DNA of 64,000 nucleotides from Ectocarpus siliculosus (GCA_000310025.1 FN649003.1:69808-133807); one strand, 5' to 3'; counted from the stretch's first letter, positions 47,600-61,255 are shown. Made by a program: numbers and translations. Notes: generated by a model not told the origin, from the sequence alone.

Positions 47600-48630
47600 C
47601 TGTGAAGCCAGCAGATCTGTGTATGCCGGCGTACAACGGCGATCGTCGAACGCAGCAGCACGGGCGAAATGGGCACGGTTGACGGCGACTTCTCACTCAG
47701 AGATGAGCTTCAATTATTCAGTTCTACAATATACAGGTTTGCTGTGAAAAAAAAAGCGCGTCAGGAGCATGCGTGGAGGACACAATCAAGCATAGACCGG
47801 ACCTTTGCCAACACACGGACGTCACGGGTCGTCATCGTTCTAGCCGTCTAGCCGGTGTTACGAACTTTGAGCAGATGTTGAAGTCAACGGGCCCGGGTGC
47901 GGAGGTGCTGCGTGGTTAGCGATGTGTGGCGCCGTCGCTGCTTGTTGTGCGCAGTAAAGAAGGAGGTGATTGAGTTTCTATACTCAAACGTGTTTGGCTA
48001 TGTACACATGTAAACGTGTGCATTTTGATTGTTGACGGTGGCTCGTTTTTGGTGTTCCATGTGCACATGGATGTGTCGATCAAACAAACAAGGCGCTGAT
48101 GCAGTACATCACGTGATATGCGTTTGTCCTCCAATGAACATCTTCATCTGAATACGGCAGCGTAGGCATTCGCTCTTACGGGGTCGGAGACAAGAGAACT
48201 TTGACGCTGGCTCTATTCTCATAAATTCTTTAATCTAAAATATGAGAGAAATTAAACTCCCCGCCGGAGGAACCTGGCACTGAGTACTAACATCGGTAGA
48301 GGAAACCATCCAGAGGCGTCGTGCGTGCTGGAACGCTTAGCTTTGGTACTGGATCTAAAAATATCGAAGGTCGCAGCAGTCTCTGAAAAACAGTCCGAAA
48401 CCTGCGCCGGAAACAAGCGGAATCCAACACTTGAGAGGACAACGCACCCAACCAACACGAAAAGCCTACATTTATAGGGACTCCTGACATGCCTTGGTAT
48501 CAGGGTTTGAATAATATGAATGAACGACGAACGTGTGCAGCATTCTTCAACCTCTTAGTTTTTCTTTTTCGTTGGGCGAAAAAAACGAATCGCACCTTGG
48601 AGGACATTTCTCAATCTCCCACACTACGGA
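47600..48630. other. Upstream region of the sulfotransferase; no gene seen
   Basis: This stretch lies upstream of the minus-strand sulfotransferase start and would contain its promoter. I see no definite motif and no other coding exon. Confidence 0.35.
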
Positions 48631-48639
48631 CAGCTCTGC

Positions 48640-49110
48640 CTCACCGCCCATCGGACAATTATGGGTCACTCATGGGCCGCCCATGGGCAGGTCATGGTCC
48701 GCCCATGGGCGATCCCATGGGCGGCACATGTACTGCCCACGAAGTGCCTACGGTGGGCACTTCAACCTAGAACTCGCCACCGGCATATCAACCTAGACCT
48801 TAGCCATCGGCACATCAACCTACACAGTAGAACTTAGCCACCCAGCGTCAACCTACAGTAGCACGTATCGTGTGGGCTTGGAGATAGGGTTATAGGGTTA
48901 TTAGCCGTAATAATGTCCGTTCCAGAGGAGATGACCTAGTCTACAGCTTCGGAGTGCAACACTGGTTCCGGTTGAAGGGCACTCAATTAGCCGCCCTTGG
49001 GCTACCCGGGGTGTCCCATGGGCGGTTCAGGAAAACTGTAGAACGTGTGGGAGGCCCCCCTCTCTGGGGTCTTGTCATGTTTATTATACTTTTTGAATGT
49101 TGTAGTCTAG
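48640..49110 (+). repeat. CCATGGG-rich dispersed repeat, copy 2
   Basis: Same order of landmarks as 30135-30660: a cluster of CCCATGGGC words (48670-48730), then 'tgtgggcttggagatagggtta', 'ttagccgtaataatg', 'cactggttccggtt' and a second CCATGGG. This copy has an extra triplicated segment, 'catcaacctag/acc' (48765-48830). Confidence 0.7.
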
Positions 49111-49114
49111 CCCC

Positions 49115-49240
49115 CTTTGGGAGCAGTTGGTTTGTGACCACGGCACGGAAGGCGTCCGCGTTAGTTGGACTAGTACGGGCACTAGAAGGTACTGAGCGGA
49201 GACCGGAACGGTTTTTACTGTGAAGACAACACAAACAACC
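49115..49240 (+). repeat. Dispersed repeat tail, copy 3
   Basis: Matches 9975-10100 over about 125 bp and ends in 'actgtgaagacaaca'. It directly follows the CCATGGG repeat, as copy 2 does at 30.7 kb, which suggests the two parts are modules of one element family. Confidence 0.6.
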
Positions 49241-52200
49241 CTTTTTGTTGTGCTCACCGCATCGCCTTCCTGTGCAGACAACTCCAAGTCATACACACCA
49301 GCGGAGAACATGGGATACATTTTGGTCACGCGCCTGTTGCTGCTGCTGCTGCTGCTGTGGTAAGACTTTCTTTCATCCCAATACGCGTCGATTCCCGAAC
49401 CGATCACAGGCCGTCGTAGAGGTCACTGAACATCCGTTACACAAATTTGGAATTGACCAATCGTCGTGCATTGCTCATTCTGATACGGAGGCTTTTTACC
49501 GTTACATGATTCGTGCGCGCATTACTGTAGTTGCACCGCATTCAGAGCCCAATTCTCACCCTCACACTAGCTCACACCTCACGTCTCGGACTCTCCTCTC
49601 CACAGCAAAGAGATTCGATCTGCAACATAAAGCACAGCAAAAGCCAACTGCAACGCGCTGTGGCGTCTTCAACTTCGCGCGTTGAACAAAAGCTTAACCG
49701 CGCAAGAGTGGTAGGGCAAGCGCTCGTCATCATCGTTGAGAACGGGCAGAGCGTCAAAGTCTTTATCTTTCTGAAGCTAGAACTCCAAGGGAGTGTCATG
49801 CCTCGCGGTGATCAACGGTGGAAGATCCGCCGTCTCTCCCTCTACTCTGTTTATCGCGCGAGCCTTCGCAATGTTGTTGATCACCGCCAGAGGGCCCGGT
49901 CCAAGCCTTTCCTTTCTTGCCGACGGTGTGTCCAGTGTCCAGCGTGATAATTGATGATGCGGCGTACTTTTTTTTTTAACCGTTTTGTTTTTTTATGACG
50001 GAACCGACGGACCTACACAAAGATCCATTTTTTACCACTCGATCTAAGGAACGAAAAAAAAAAATCTGCCAGCCTCACAAGCATCGCGCATCACGCCGAA
50101 CCAACACAAAAATTTCTATTCTGATTTGTTTGTCACAGCCGTGCTCACCACCAAAGACCTGAACGGGGTTGTCTGGAAGTAGCTATCTACAACAGTAGAT
50201 TGGGACCAGGGGCAGCGAAGACAAGCAGTACAAGACACTAGATGTCGGCCAATTTGCGTAGATTTGCGTAGATCACAGGCCACTACTTACTGCGACCCGG
50301 TATCACCACCAAAGAAGCAGATTTGAGTACCCCAACACCTTCCCATCCCCCCCCTGCAATAGGGTGTCCTCTACGGTAGTGATATCAGCTTGAGGTACAG
50401 ATACTTCGCACAACACCGACCTTGGTTTGAGCGCCTGCCGTTTTGGATACTTTGACTTGAACTAGGGCGGTGTAAGTTGATATCTTGATTTCAACGGAGG
50501 AGGCGTGTGGAGGTATTGTATGCAGACGCGTGAAATGTATGTTGTGAGCAGCCTCTACGGCCGCCGCCCTGTTTGCGAGGATCAACTGTTTCTGTTTTTC
50601 GCGATACCTTCCGACGGGTCTTGTGTGTCTGTTGCGAATTTTCTGGTCTTAATGCGTTGGTTTTCCCATACAATAAGTGTCCTTACCGGAGGGAAGTGTG
50701 CTAACTAAAGATTCATGGGTCGATAACTCGTCATCCCCGTTGTCAATGGAGGCGTGCGATACCTCAACCGATGCCCCTTTCTCAAGGGAGTAGGAACATG
50801 CACGGACAGCATGGACAAGGCGGCGAGAAACCTGGGGTTTCGCCAAATCCTGGGATTTCGCCAAATGTGTTGTTCAATAATGTATTCGAATTATTAAGTT
50901 GCTTGCTTGCAAAAATGTTTGTCGACACCACTGTGCTTCCCGCACAAACCAACCTACACGACAAATAGTCGGCCGAGGCAGAGATTGACCCAAAACACGG
51001 TGATACCGCTCATACATACTACCGCTGTTGAAGCAGGAAGCCATTATTTCTTCGTCCACACATCGCGAAGAGTTGTCTTCACCTTCCCCCCGTCCTTCGT
51101 TCTACGCTTTGCCTGCCAGCTGAGTTTCGTGTGAGTGAACTAATGGACTGCTCTCGAAAGCAGGAGGAACTAAATATAATAATGAACTCTTCCCGTTCGC
51201 GAAAAAAAAAAAGAGCGGAGTTCCTCAAAACGGGAACGAACCTCGGCCTCGGTGAGCGACGATGTGATGCACGACTGACTCTGGCCTACTGCCGGCACCG
51301 TCTTCGTCTTTGTTCGACGAAGCAGAACAATCAATATAATTAACCCATGGCCAGGTCTTGCTCTACAGCCTGCCTTTCCGACGCTACCTCGTCTTCGTAT
51401 CTACCATGCAGCTGTCTCCACACACAAGAAGCAGGCCGCTCTTCCTGGGGGTGCAGAGAGATCACCGAAAGGTTGCGAGTCACCGCACCCACGTGCGGCC
51501 GTCTTTTACTCCATAGTATGTACTACTTCTTAACATTTTCGCCATTTAATTTGGATCGCACCAATGCAGCACATTCTGCGGGGCCCCATGGACTCTTTTT
51601 CTGCTGAAAACTTGTTCCTATTTTCTCCTGCTGTGCTGCGGTACCATGGTGCGTCGATGGTAGAGATGTGTACATCTCACATCCAGTCCAAAATCCCACA
51701 CTAAACGTGTACTGCTGCCTGTACTTGTACAGAACATAAAATGCATAGTTACTCTTGGTACATAACAAATAATTGTCCGTTGAATTGGTTGAATTGAGAT
51801 ATTGAGAAGCCACCAAATTGTTGTACACCAGGCACCCACCAGATGCCGTGACCGCACGTGACACAAAATAGCACACCCCCCCTGGCCCGACAATGAAAGG
51901 TCGAATTCTTCACGACCGAGAGGAATCCACAAACATGATACGCTTCCGGAAACATCTCGACGAGACGGGTTGAACGCTGCCATTTTTCGGCATCGCCTAT
52001 CTTACTGGTGTGGAATCGCGCTCTGAAGAACAGTCAAGGGGGGTGGTATCTTGTGTCACCTGAGGTATCGCTGTGCTGAGTGTACATCACACAGGACCCA
52101 GCAGACGGAGCAAACGCAGCAGACCTCTACGAGCCACCATCACGGCTCACAGTGAAAGGGGCGTTATAGAGTTATGTCGGGTGGCTGCAGCAACAGCGCT

Positions 52201-53390
52201 CACGTCCAGACCTCAACGGTTCAAGGCAGGTGCGGCTTCCGCCCAGCACCTCACCTCTTTCCAACTCTTTCCAACGAAACAGGACAGGACAGGACAGACA
52301 AGGAGTGATGAACACGCGGCGCACCCTTACCTTATGTCCAGCGTTCGGTTGAAGGGCACCCTGGTCGGTCGAGGGAGGTCACAGACGGTCAGAGCTGTAG
52401 TACCTGCGCAGTGTAGACGGACCTATGGACGTCAGCAGGAGCGGCGACATGACCGTGTCCATTCTGTCTGAGGGCGTCCATAACTTCGGAGGAACGTCAT
52501 CAAATTTAGGATAAAAAAATTCCCTTTTCGAATTATTTTTTTCAAAATCTGTTCTCGGCACAACAAAGATCTCTTGGTCGGAGCTGTGGGATGTCCACAA
52601 AAATCCACAAAAATGCTCTCATATTCGTTTTCAAGAATGTATTCCATGTGTATTTCAATTCTCCTATGTTTTGACAGCTGTGACAGGCAGTGCTTGAGAG
52701 GGCAGACACTGGGGGCTTTCCAGCAATGCGCTACAAGAGGCGGAGAGACTCAACACCACACGACCGTTAACACGTGGTCACGCCTTCGTACTCGACAAGA
52801 CTACCCTGCCATCCCTACCCACCCTTCCTCTCACTATGATGAACCAACGGGTCCGCCGGCCGCCATGTGAGTGAGGTTATAAGCAGTCAGTTCCGAGGCG
52901 CGCACTATGAATGGGTATGACGTTCGTTGAGTGAGGAGTGTGTACACATGTGGGAGCGTCACTCTTCGCCAGTAAGTTGTTCTGCATATTGTATCCGTAG
53001 CAGGCTTCAATTTTGGTTTCGGGCCGCACGTGCACCATCGTTGTGGAGGCTGCGACCCTCTGTAATCACTAACGTCCACGGCCTGGGTGTGAGAGTATCA
53101 TCCGAATTCATCCGAAGTGCGTGGTTGGGCGTCTTTATCGACGGTCTCGCGTCTCCCGTGATCGCTGGAGGAAAATAGCTCTTGAGATACTCCGCCTCCG
53201 TCCGCTTTGTCTTTTTTCCATGCACGCCTCGGAGCTGAAAGCTTGCTTCTTTGTAATGGAATAATCTAGAGCGCCATTGTCCGCATCACCCCAGTTGTTG
53301 ATGGAGTAGTTTGACTTGAGACCGAAGCGTTCCGACCTCCGTCGAGTACCACTCAGGTATGTATACCTCACACACATCAGTTTGCGGTAC
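49241..53390. other. No recognisable gene
   Basis: A (CTG)n run lies at 49331-49358 and a (GGACA)n run at 52282-52297. Frames of 130-146 codons (49245-49685, 49531-49947, 52073-52471) have no motif I trust. One minus-strand frame at 49572-49799 has a retroelement-like flavour but nothing diagnostic. Confidence 0.3.
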
Positions 53391-53397
53391 AGAGTAG

Positions 53398-53559
53398 TTC
53401 TTCCCATGCTACCCGTACCCCCCTTTGGATTGGGACGGCAACGAAAAATATTACCCCGCGTTCACGCACATGCCAACGGACGTCTTGGCTGCCACCGCAA
53501 GACCCGTTTCGGCTCGGGCTGTCGGGGTTGGGCGGATGTGGGGAGCCATGTATGTACAG
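53398..53559 (+). other. Probable orphan exon (54 codons), function unknown
   Basis: Flanked by AGAGTAG before and CAG|gtagtt after, this segment is open in phase 0 at both ends and encodes a peptide with YPPLDWDGNEKYYPAF and VGRMWGAMYVQ, of globular composition. I could not link it in phase to the sulfotransferase starting at 54467, so it may belong to a separate small or broken gene. Candidate partners upstream (53040-53178) are weak. Confidence 0.35.
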
Positions 53560-54466
53560 GTAGTTAGTGTCCATCGGTGCAGACCCGACTCTTGTGGTCA
53601 TGAATATCAGCAGCGTGAACGAAGCGGTATTCATTTTAACCATGCTTATTTATGATTAACATACGTTGTACAAGCAGTCTATCTAGATAAGGCTGGTTGT
53701 CCGCTTCTTTTGCCGTCTTCGTGTAGAAATATCGAAAACCTGCATCTGCTGCATCCATGCAAAACTTCTGTAGTGAATGTTGGATTCACGTCGCGGCATC
53801 ATCCTGTGGCAGCTGCTTGTTGTCGTCGATGGGTATGTGGTTTTGACATGCCTCGCGTGTTGCGTTTCTTCTTCGTGGATGCTGTGGAATCGTACTTGCG
53901 CAATGTTGTTTCTCTCCGAGTTCCCGGTGTCACTCGCCTGTTGCCATAGTCGTCACCGCCGAAAACGCACATACCGCGTACCACCTGCCGCCACAAAGGG
54001 GCCACCGTACATTATGGCCGTCAAGAAGGGGCCACCCCGTACTTCATGGCGTTTCCGCTGTTTTAATATCTTGCCGCCTCCGCCAAAGCCGTTGCCGCCG
54101 AACAGCGCAATAAATACTGCCTACTGCTGTAGTTAATGCTGCCAAAACAATCACCAGCACATGGCATTGCTGCCGAAGAATTTCAGCCATATTCAGGTTT
54201 TACCGCGTCCGCCGAAGTCGTTTCCGCCAAACAACGCAGTACCACCTACCGCCGAAAATCATGCGACGGTATGGCTACCGCCGAAATATTTTGTTTATCC
54301 GAATTCACGCTGTTCTTTCTCTTCACCTGTTGTTGTTTACAGCGTAACACGTCACAAAGCGGTAAACTTGATTTCTCTTGGTCCTCCTACTCAATGTGCC
54401 GTCGGATGCTAGTATTTCATGATTTTTTTCCCCGCCATTTTGTGTTTATCTGTCGCCTTAGACGCC

Positions 54467-57400
54467 ATGGGGACGATTTTGCGGAGACTAGTTCTGGTGT
54501 GCGTTGCAACTGCCTGCACCGGCCGTGACTCGAGCGACCCCCGTGTTCCGGAGACCGAAGCCGAAGCGATGCCGAGTCGGCGGATGAACCATCCCGCCCG
54601 GTTCCACTCCAGGAAGTAAGTGAGAATCATGACTCGTCCGCTTGAAGCCCCGCTTACTTGTGTGTATTTTCTGTGTTCGTTCGTGGTCACGAATGTAACA
54701 TGCGTGACTAGGAAGGTGCATCGCGGTGGAAGACGACCGCTGTCAGTTACTATGTAGGCGATCTTGTTGCCACCGAAAGATGATGATGTACGTTGGCTGA
54801 TAGTTTCAGGTTGACCCAGGAGCTCGTCCAACAGGATCGCGGCGCGTTGTAGACGCACATGGATATGCATCAATGGAGAAGCCCGAGCCGTCTTTTGGCA
54901 ATCGTAGTTTTATTCTACTAAAAGAAGGACGCCTTCGTGTATATTCATGAACGGGGGGCGACGTTCCAGAGAGCCGTCGAGGTCGACGGAGGGCCGACGC
55001 TTGGAGCCACAGCGTGCATGCCGTGTTGTCGTTAACCAGCCATGTGTCAAGCCAGCGTAGTGATTACACCTGACGGTCTGGAATTACCTGTGATACCAAC
55101 GTCGTCGATTGCAAGTCTGCACCCGTTGTAAACCGTATACCGCCACGTGTTTTGCTTGGCTTGATCTTCGTCCACAGCGCAAAGATTCTGGCCCGACAGA
55201 GCGTCTTGAGGGACCAGGCGAATATTACGGCTGAAGCAGTACCGGAGGAGGCAGATTCGATCAAGCCTGTCGCCATACCATTCAAGCAAAAACCTGGTTA
55301 GTTTATGCGGTCGCTGGTTTCCCTCGCTGGGAATTCCCTACCCCATTTGTTTCGTTGATTGGTGAACCGAGTGTGCCTGGGGTTTGGTTGTCATAAACAA
55401 GCGAAATTGTTTGGTTGTTAATTCTATTTTTTGTCCGGTTTATTTTGGGCCTTGCTGAGTACGTTGGTCTGGTGCAGGTGCCCGGTTCGTGCCCATCACG
55501 TCGGGATGACGTAGAATACCACGAGATTCAAACCCTCACGCGGAGGATTTGGTGCCGAAGCCTCGTGTTTGCTCTTGTTGTCCGTCTTCTCACGCTCGAC
55601 AAGTTCAACAACCGACAAGCAACAAAAAACGTGTGTTTTCCTTGATGAACGCCTCACTCAACAGGTTCATCAATTCAAAATCACCCTTAACATTCGCGAT
55701 TTCACAACAGTCATCATCGTGGTCGATAGCGTGCTGCTTGGTCTTGGTCGTGATGTTTCCGCTGAGTGCATCCGTTCCCGTTTGTTTGTTGCGCGATCAG
55801 ATGAATTCGGGGAACGTGGACACGGGCTATCTCTCGTCGCCCTCGGCGGTAAGTCGCTTACCTTAAGAACGGTGGGGCGCGAAGGTGGACGTTAGATGGG
55901 CGTTGTTTACCAACAAAGGCACTTGCTCGTAACAGGTAGTAGCCCGAATTATTCTGCCGTCTGCATATACGTGACAAGTCTCCTTTGCACGTTTTCTGTT
56001 TTGTTTTGTTGATGGCGAACGATGTCTTCTGCACCCTATACTCGTGTTCTCTCTCTGACGCCAATCTTTAGAACCGAAAAGCGGCACGACTTGGCTGGGA
56101 AGAATGGTTCCGTCGCTGGCTATCGAGCTATGCGGGAGCGAAAACAACCCGTGGTGAGAGGAATGCCCTCGCTTGCTGAAATGTGATCGAGAGGGCCGAT
56201 GGGCGTCGTTTTCGAGCCGGATTGCTTTGTCTTCGAAACGTGAAAAGTGGCGTTTTCAACTACAGCAGTACGTGGACCATTGTTGTGTCGTGCTTCGTGA
56301 GTTATGCATCGAGTCCACGGTCCCCTTAAAAAACCTAGTCGACAAAATAACTCTGACTGCTGGTTCTGGCCCCATGTTACCTTCGCGGATGACGCCCGAC
56401 CGAAGTCTAGAAATCGCGCCGATCATGTTCCAAGAACATTTGTGGCCCAAACTCCTCACGATGCACAGGGTTCTGTCTCGGTCTTCATCCTGCTAAGATG
56501 ACTCTTCCCGAATCTCAAGATGCTCGATATGTGCCCGGAAGCGTGCCGACGTTTTGGGTGTATTCGGCGACAATGTAGATAATCTTTGTGGTGATTTCAG
56601 GCTGTCATTCCTCGTTTTCCGGAGGCCGGTTGCCGGTTTTCGGTCCTGCTCGACGGGCCGAGTTTTAGTTTTCCTCTTTGATATTTTTGCCCAGAACTAG
56701 CCACGGCAGCCTTGCCCAGATTGTGATGTTCTCGTCCCGAAACTTCACGAACTATTTTGCAGGTGCCAGCTTGGGGGAGTCGAAGTCTTCCCACATCCTC
56801 CTGCGCCGTCCTACGAGTTCGAATTGCTCAACATATCAACCCCGACCGGCAGGCCAAGACTCTTCCTCCACTTTCAGGTGTGGCGACAGCACTGTTTTTT
56901 GTTGATTGACTGATAGAACGCATGGGACGGTCATGGGATGTCCTATGGGCCGTCCCTCGCGGTCCCATAGGAAATACTTGGACACCAGGTTGGGCTGCCA
57001 ACGAGAAACGTGCCACGCCCCACGGGAAACATCACCAAAAACGCAAGAATGCCAGAACCAGAGAGATGTATTCACTGCTCTCAGTTGCAGTAGAGACGCA
57101 AAGCAATGTCCTCGGCAATCGCGGATCGATGTAGTTGAATGCACATGATGTTCGAAATGTGTAACGCTGGTTTGGTTTTAGCTACTTTCCCACTTCCGGT
57201 GACGACCCTGACAGTTGCGAAAGATTGTGTTGTACCTGCCTGATTCTCGCTCTCAAGTGGAAAACCATCACAAAAAAAAACAGCCTGTTGTTCCAAGCGA
57301 GAACTTCGGGGGCATCCCGGACAACTGATTGTACCATGTGATGCCATTTTTTTTACCATTTTTGTGGAACTAACCTTGACGCCACCAAGCCCTGATGGAC

Positions 57401-58926
57401 AGCGGCGGGTTCACAGGTAGGCTGACAGTTCGCGAGTAAGTACCACCCCTCATATTCGTTGCCTGTGGTGCTTCTCGTCTCTCCGCGAACAGGGGCGCAT
57501 CAAGCACATCATCCCGGGGATGGATCTCGGAATTCCTCTCAAGTGCCGCAATGGAGGGCGACTGCACAAGGAAGGTTTCATGGATCTCCAACCGTGTGAT
57601 TCAGGAGAATCACCTACGAGGGAGCGGCTCGAATCTTGCCTCTGGAATACGACTAAACGCTGTGTTAACTACATGACGAGCACGGACCCGGCCGTTCGGC
57701 GGTGAGCCGACTCGTTGGACGCTAAACGGGTTGTTTCAATGATTGTGTTTGCTTACGACGGGCCAAGTGTGTGACATATTTCCAAGTCCATCTTTGAGTC
57801 GTATCGAGTCGTGTTTTGGTTGGATTTCTCACGGTTATCAATGTTCGCGTAGTATCGTCGAATATATTGCAATGCGTCGAAAAACTGAACCTATGCCGTT
57901 CGTGCGCCTATCAATCCTTCAGATCAATCGTCCTCTTTCGTGACCCACGGGACGTTGTAATATCGGAGTACAAGATGCGGACCCAGGTGTTTCATAGGGA
58001 TCCGTGGATCGCGAGCCTTTCCCTGGAGGAGTTCGTTCAGTTCAAGTTTGAGGTGAGCCATATCACAACCGCAGCGTTGTGTTGTCGTGAGTTTGCGTCC
58101 GCATGGAGGATGTCAGACGGTGCACATATATATACGGGACTTGTTCTTCTGGGTCGTTTCGCGTTGAACATCAACTCCCTCCGCTCGAAGTATGTCGGTG
58201 TTGATGTTGAGAAAAGTAATCTGCTCCACTGCTGTTTCTCGCCAATGAATGAGACGTTAGGCCTTCGACGTGTATATGTCTTGCACATGGGCAACTCGTA
58301 TTTTTCGGCCGAGGTTCACGGTCTCGTTCTTTTTTGCCCGCTGCTCTTGTCCATGCAGGTGCTAGTCTCGTGGCTTCACCAGCGATACATGTGGCACACA
58401 GGCGACCTGATGGGCCCCTCATCCCACGTCGAGTTCTACGACGAGCTACAGGTACCAGCACTACCAGCACAACCCATTTTTCATCGTTTTCCCGACTTGT
58501 GTCCGTCGCCCTTCGAAGCACCACCACGTCAAGTTTAACCCCTGCAAGAATCAGGCCATTCGAGTCCGTCAGAAGTACTAGAACCCCTTGTTTCGAATGT
58601 TGGTGAGCTTGTCAAGATAGCCGTTGCCATGCTTCGGCTATTACGCGGTCATCATATCGAAAGCCCGCTCTCCTTGCTTCCCCGCCTTGACCCGTCTCGA
58701 GCAGAGGAGCCCTGTTGGATTCATCGGAATTGCTCGTCTCATGGGCCTCGAGTGCTCCGAAGACCAGGCGTACAAGGTGTGGAAAGCTCACAAGCAGGCC
58801 TCTCCCAACGGGGGCTTCGCCACCCGGGTCGGGGAAGAGACTATTCAGTTCATGAACGCGACGATGGCGAGGCTGCTCCCTCCATCCGTAGTGATTCAAT
58901 GGGGCTTAACGCCGACCGAGATCTGA
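54467..58926 (+). CDS. PAPS-dependent sulfotransferase (PF00685-like), nine exons
   Basis: Exons are 54467-54615, 55178-55296, 55711-55848, 56072-56153, 56763-56877, 57493-57701, 57923-58052, 58359-58451 and 58705-58926. Phases agree throughout, giving 418 residues. It begins with a short signal peptide or anchor (MGTILRRLVLVCVATAC); the ATG at 54419 in the same frame is an alternative. Across the exon 3-4 junction it reads LSLVALGEPKSGTTWLGR, the canonical 5'-PAPS loop after a beta strand. Exon 7 has SIVLFRDPRDVVISEYKMR, the 3'-phosphate binding motif with its Arg and Ser. Exons 8-9 join as FYDELQ|RSPVGFIGIARLMGL, the usual YEDL...P...I..I..FLGL helix region. The enzyme should transfer sulfate from PAPS to a glycan or small molecule in the secretory pathway. 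Length is within the family range. Exons 1-2 have less family support than 3-9. Confidence 0.88.
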
Positions 58927-59479
58927 AGAATAGCTGATACCAAATGTTTTTGGCATTTGTGATGTTTGTTACTCCTGTGGGTGGGCTGCAGCTCTCTAGT
59001 CATGTCATTGGGAAATTGGCTTGAGAAGTGGACGGGAAACTGCCAATGGGCTTTGCTCTTTTTGCATCGGAGGGACACGTAAATGTAAAATTATGGTTTT
59101 TTCAAGGGTTCCTCGGTAACGGTGATTTCGTCAGGCACAGGCGGGGGCGGTATCACCATGCGGCGGCGGTTATTGTTTTTGGTCTGTCGACCTAGGCTTT
59201 CTCGCGTTCTTGGCGGAAGCGGTAGAATATCCATGTACGAATAATTTCTTGTGTCAATTTGTAGGTAGTACCCATACGGCGTTAATTGATTTTTCGGCAC
59301 AAGAAGGTTTTGCTGCGATGCGACTTTTTGTTTGGCGGATGGCGGTAAAAACCTGCAGAAAACCGTCGTTGAACCGGTATCGCCCATCAGGGCGGTTATT
59401 TCGCGGCGGTAAGATTCCCGAGTAAACATTCCTTTTATTTATTGTGCGTGATTGCGAAAGGCGGATTGTGTGTTGCGTA

Positions 59480-59482
<3 letters not shown>

Positions 59483-59525
<43 letters not shown>
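59483..59525. repeat. (AC)n microsatellite
   Basis: About 21 uninterrupted AC units. This length is prone to variation between strains. Confidence 0.95.
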
Positions 59526-59527
<2 letters not shown>

Positions 59528-60699
59528 GGGCTCCAAAATCGATGACACCACGGCGTGTCATGTCGTAGCCGCAGTGGATCCACTGTGGAAAAATATTTCA
59601 GAGTTCTCGACTACGATGAGGCTCTTGGTCCCACATCGCAGCGTCCCGCGCCGTACCTGAAAGAGGACCCGTTAGTTTTTGAGACAGAGAATTGAGGTGT
59701 CTCGATTCACAAAATCTTAGGCCCTTTCCTTCCCCGCTTCTTGTCTTCCGTGCGCTAAAGTCACGGCCGTGCAGTTGTGGCACAAGACATACAAATATAT
59801 TGCATGGTATCCAAACGGCGCGATGTGCCTGGCAGAGGCACATACATACATCGTGTGTTGTCCACATATCGTACTACCAGCGCCAAAATTGGTGACTGCT
59901 CACGAAAATGGTTCCGAGAGACAAACAACTTCGTACTCAGGCCGGATTCAGTCTTCCCGGAGTACCGTGCGGCAAGGTTATCGCCACGACACAATCACCC
60001 GTCTGATAGGGGTTCTGCAAAGGGTTCGGCGCGCGCGGGTGTCCATGCGACAGACGGTCACTGCCGTCTCACAGGTATGTATGCATTCCTTTACAAGACG
60101 GGCTCCATACAAGGGAGGTTCAAAGTGATAACCTCCAGCAGATTCCCTACCTAAATAGCCCTCGGAGTTAATATGTAGCTATGTGACAAATCCTGAACGG
60201 AGGTAATCGTGGAGCCGAACAGACAAAGCGGCGAGGACGAAAAAGATGCCGCGTCCACCGTCGTGCACTTCACACGAAACACACATGCTTAACGCCCGAC
60301 AACACACTGCGCGCAGTACGGAATGACGTTTATCTTCGGCGGTATGTCGGCACCATTTTTTTTCTGAAGGAACAACTCCTCGAATTGCCTGTATATTTAC
60401 CCTTGACTACATAGTACCCATTACTCTGTGTCCCCACCCAACTAGCGACCTAGCTGCAGCTTGCAAACTCTTGCTTCCAGGACTGCTCCAACTCACAAAA
60501 TTCTGCGCCGCACCTAAAGAGGTCACAGCTTTCTTCCCGCCGTAAGAAATCGACGCCCCCTCGCAAAACAAGCGAGACTAAAATGCCAAACGAAATCGAG
60601 GTCCCTAGACCTAGACATACTATGGAAACAAGACAAGAACTAACAAGCAAGACCCACCTATACAAAATACCATGTGACTGACCTCCGGGTGTGACAAGA

Positions 60700-61255
60700 A
60701 ACAATCTGCTGGGAACCAATCCTTAGACCTCTCCGGGTGACGGCCTGCAGGAAATCCTTCTGGTGCGCTGTCCACGACAGGCTCGCAACAGCGGTTAGCC
60801 TCGTGGACTAGAGTACTATACAAGACTTCCCATTCACAAGAAACGGAGAGATTTGGGTATTTGCACGGTCTTTTTCCGGTGCGTTGTCCACGTCAAGCTC
60901 GCACCACCAGGCCCAGCAACTCGGGAGTATCTATAATACGAGGATTTTCCACGTTCGGCCGAGTTGGGCGAGATATCGAACACAGATACTGAACACACAC
61001 AAATATGGGCTGGGCCCATACGACTTACCAAATCATATGCAAACAAAAACACCAACATGTCGACCTCCCACTGACAAAAAATACAGAGATCTGGGTTGCA
61101 AGGGCATAATTCGGTTCGCTTGTCCACATCGGGGTCGCACCAGGAGACCCAGCTACTCGGGAGTCTATGATACAAAGCTATTCCACCTTCGCGAGTTGAC
61201 TAAGTTTATTTTCTCCACAAACATATGAGCTGGGCCCATACGGCTCACCACCAAC
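60700..61255. repeat. Diverged tandem repeats, period about 230 bp
   Basis: Two units, 60838-61025 and 61073-61250, share in order 'aca(g)agat(t/c)tgggt', 'ttgtccac(g/a)tc', 'tcgcacca', 'cccagc(a/t)actcgggagt', and 'gctgggcccatacg(a/g)ct(t/c)acca'. A partial third unit upstream (60700-60840) keeps 'tgtccacgac' and 'ggctcgcaacag'. Units are diverged, so the array is old. Confidence 0.6.
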
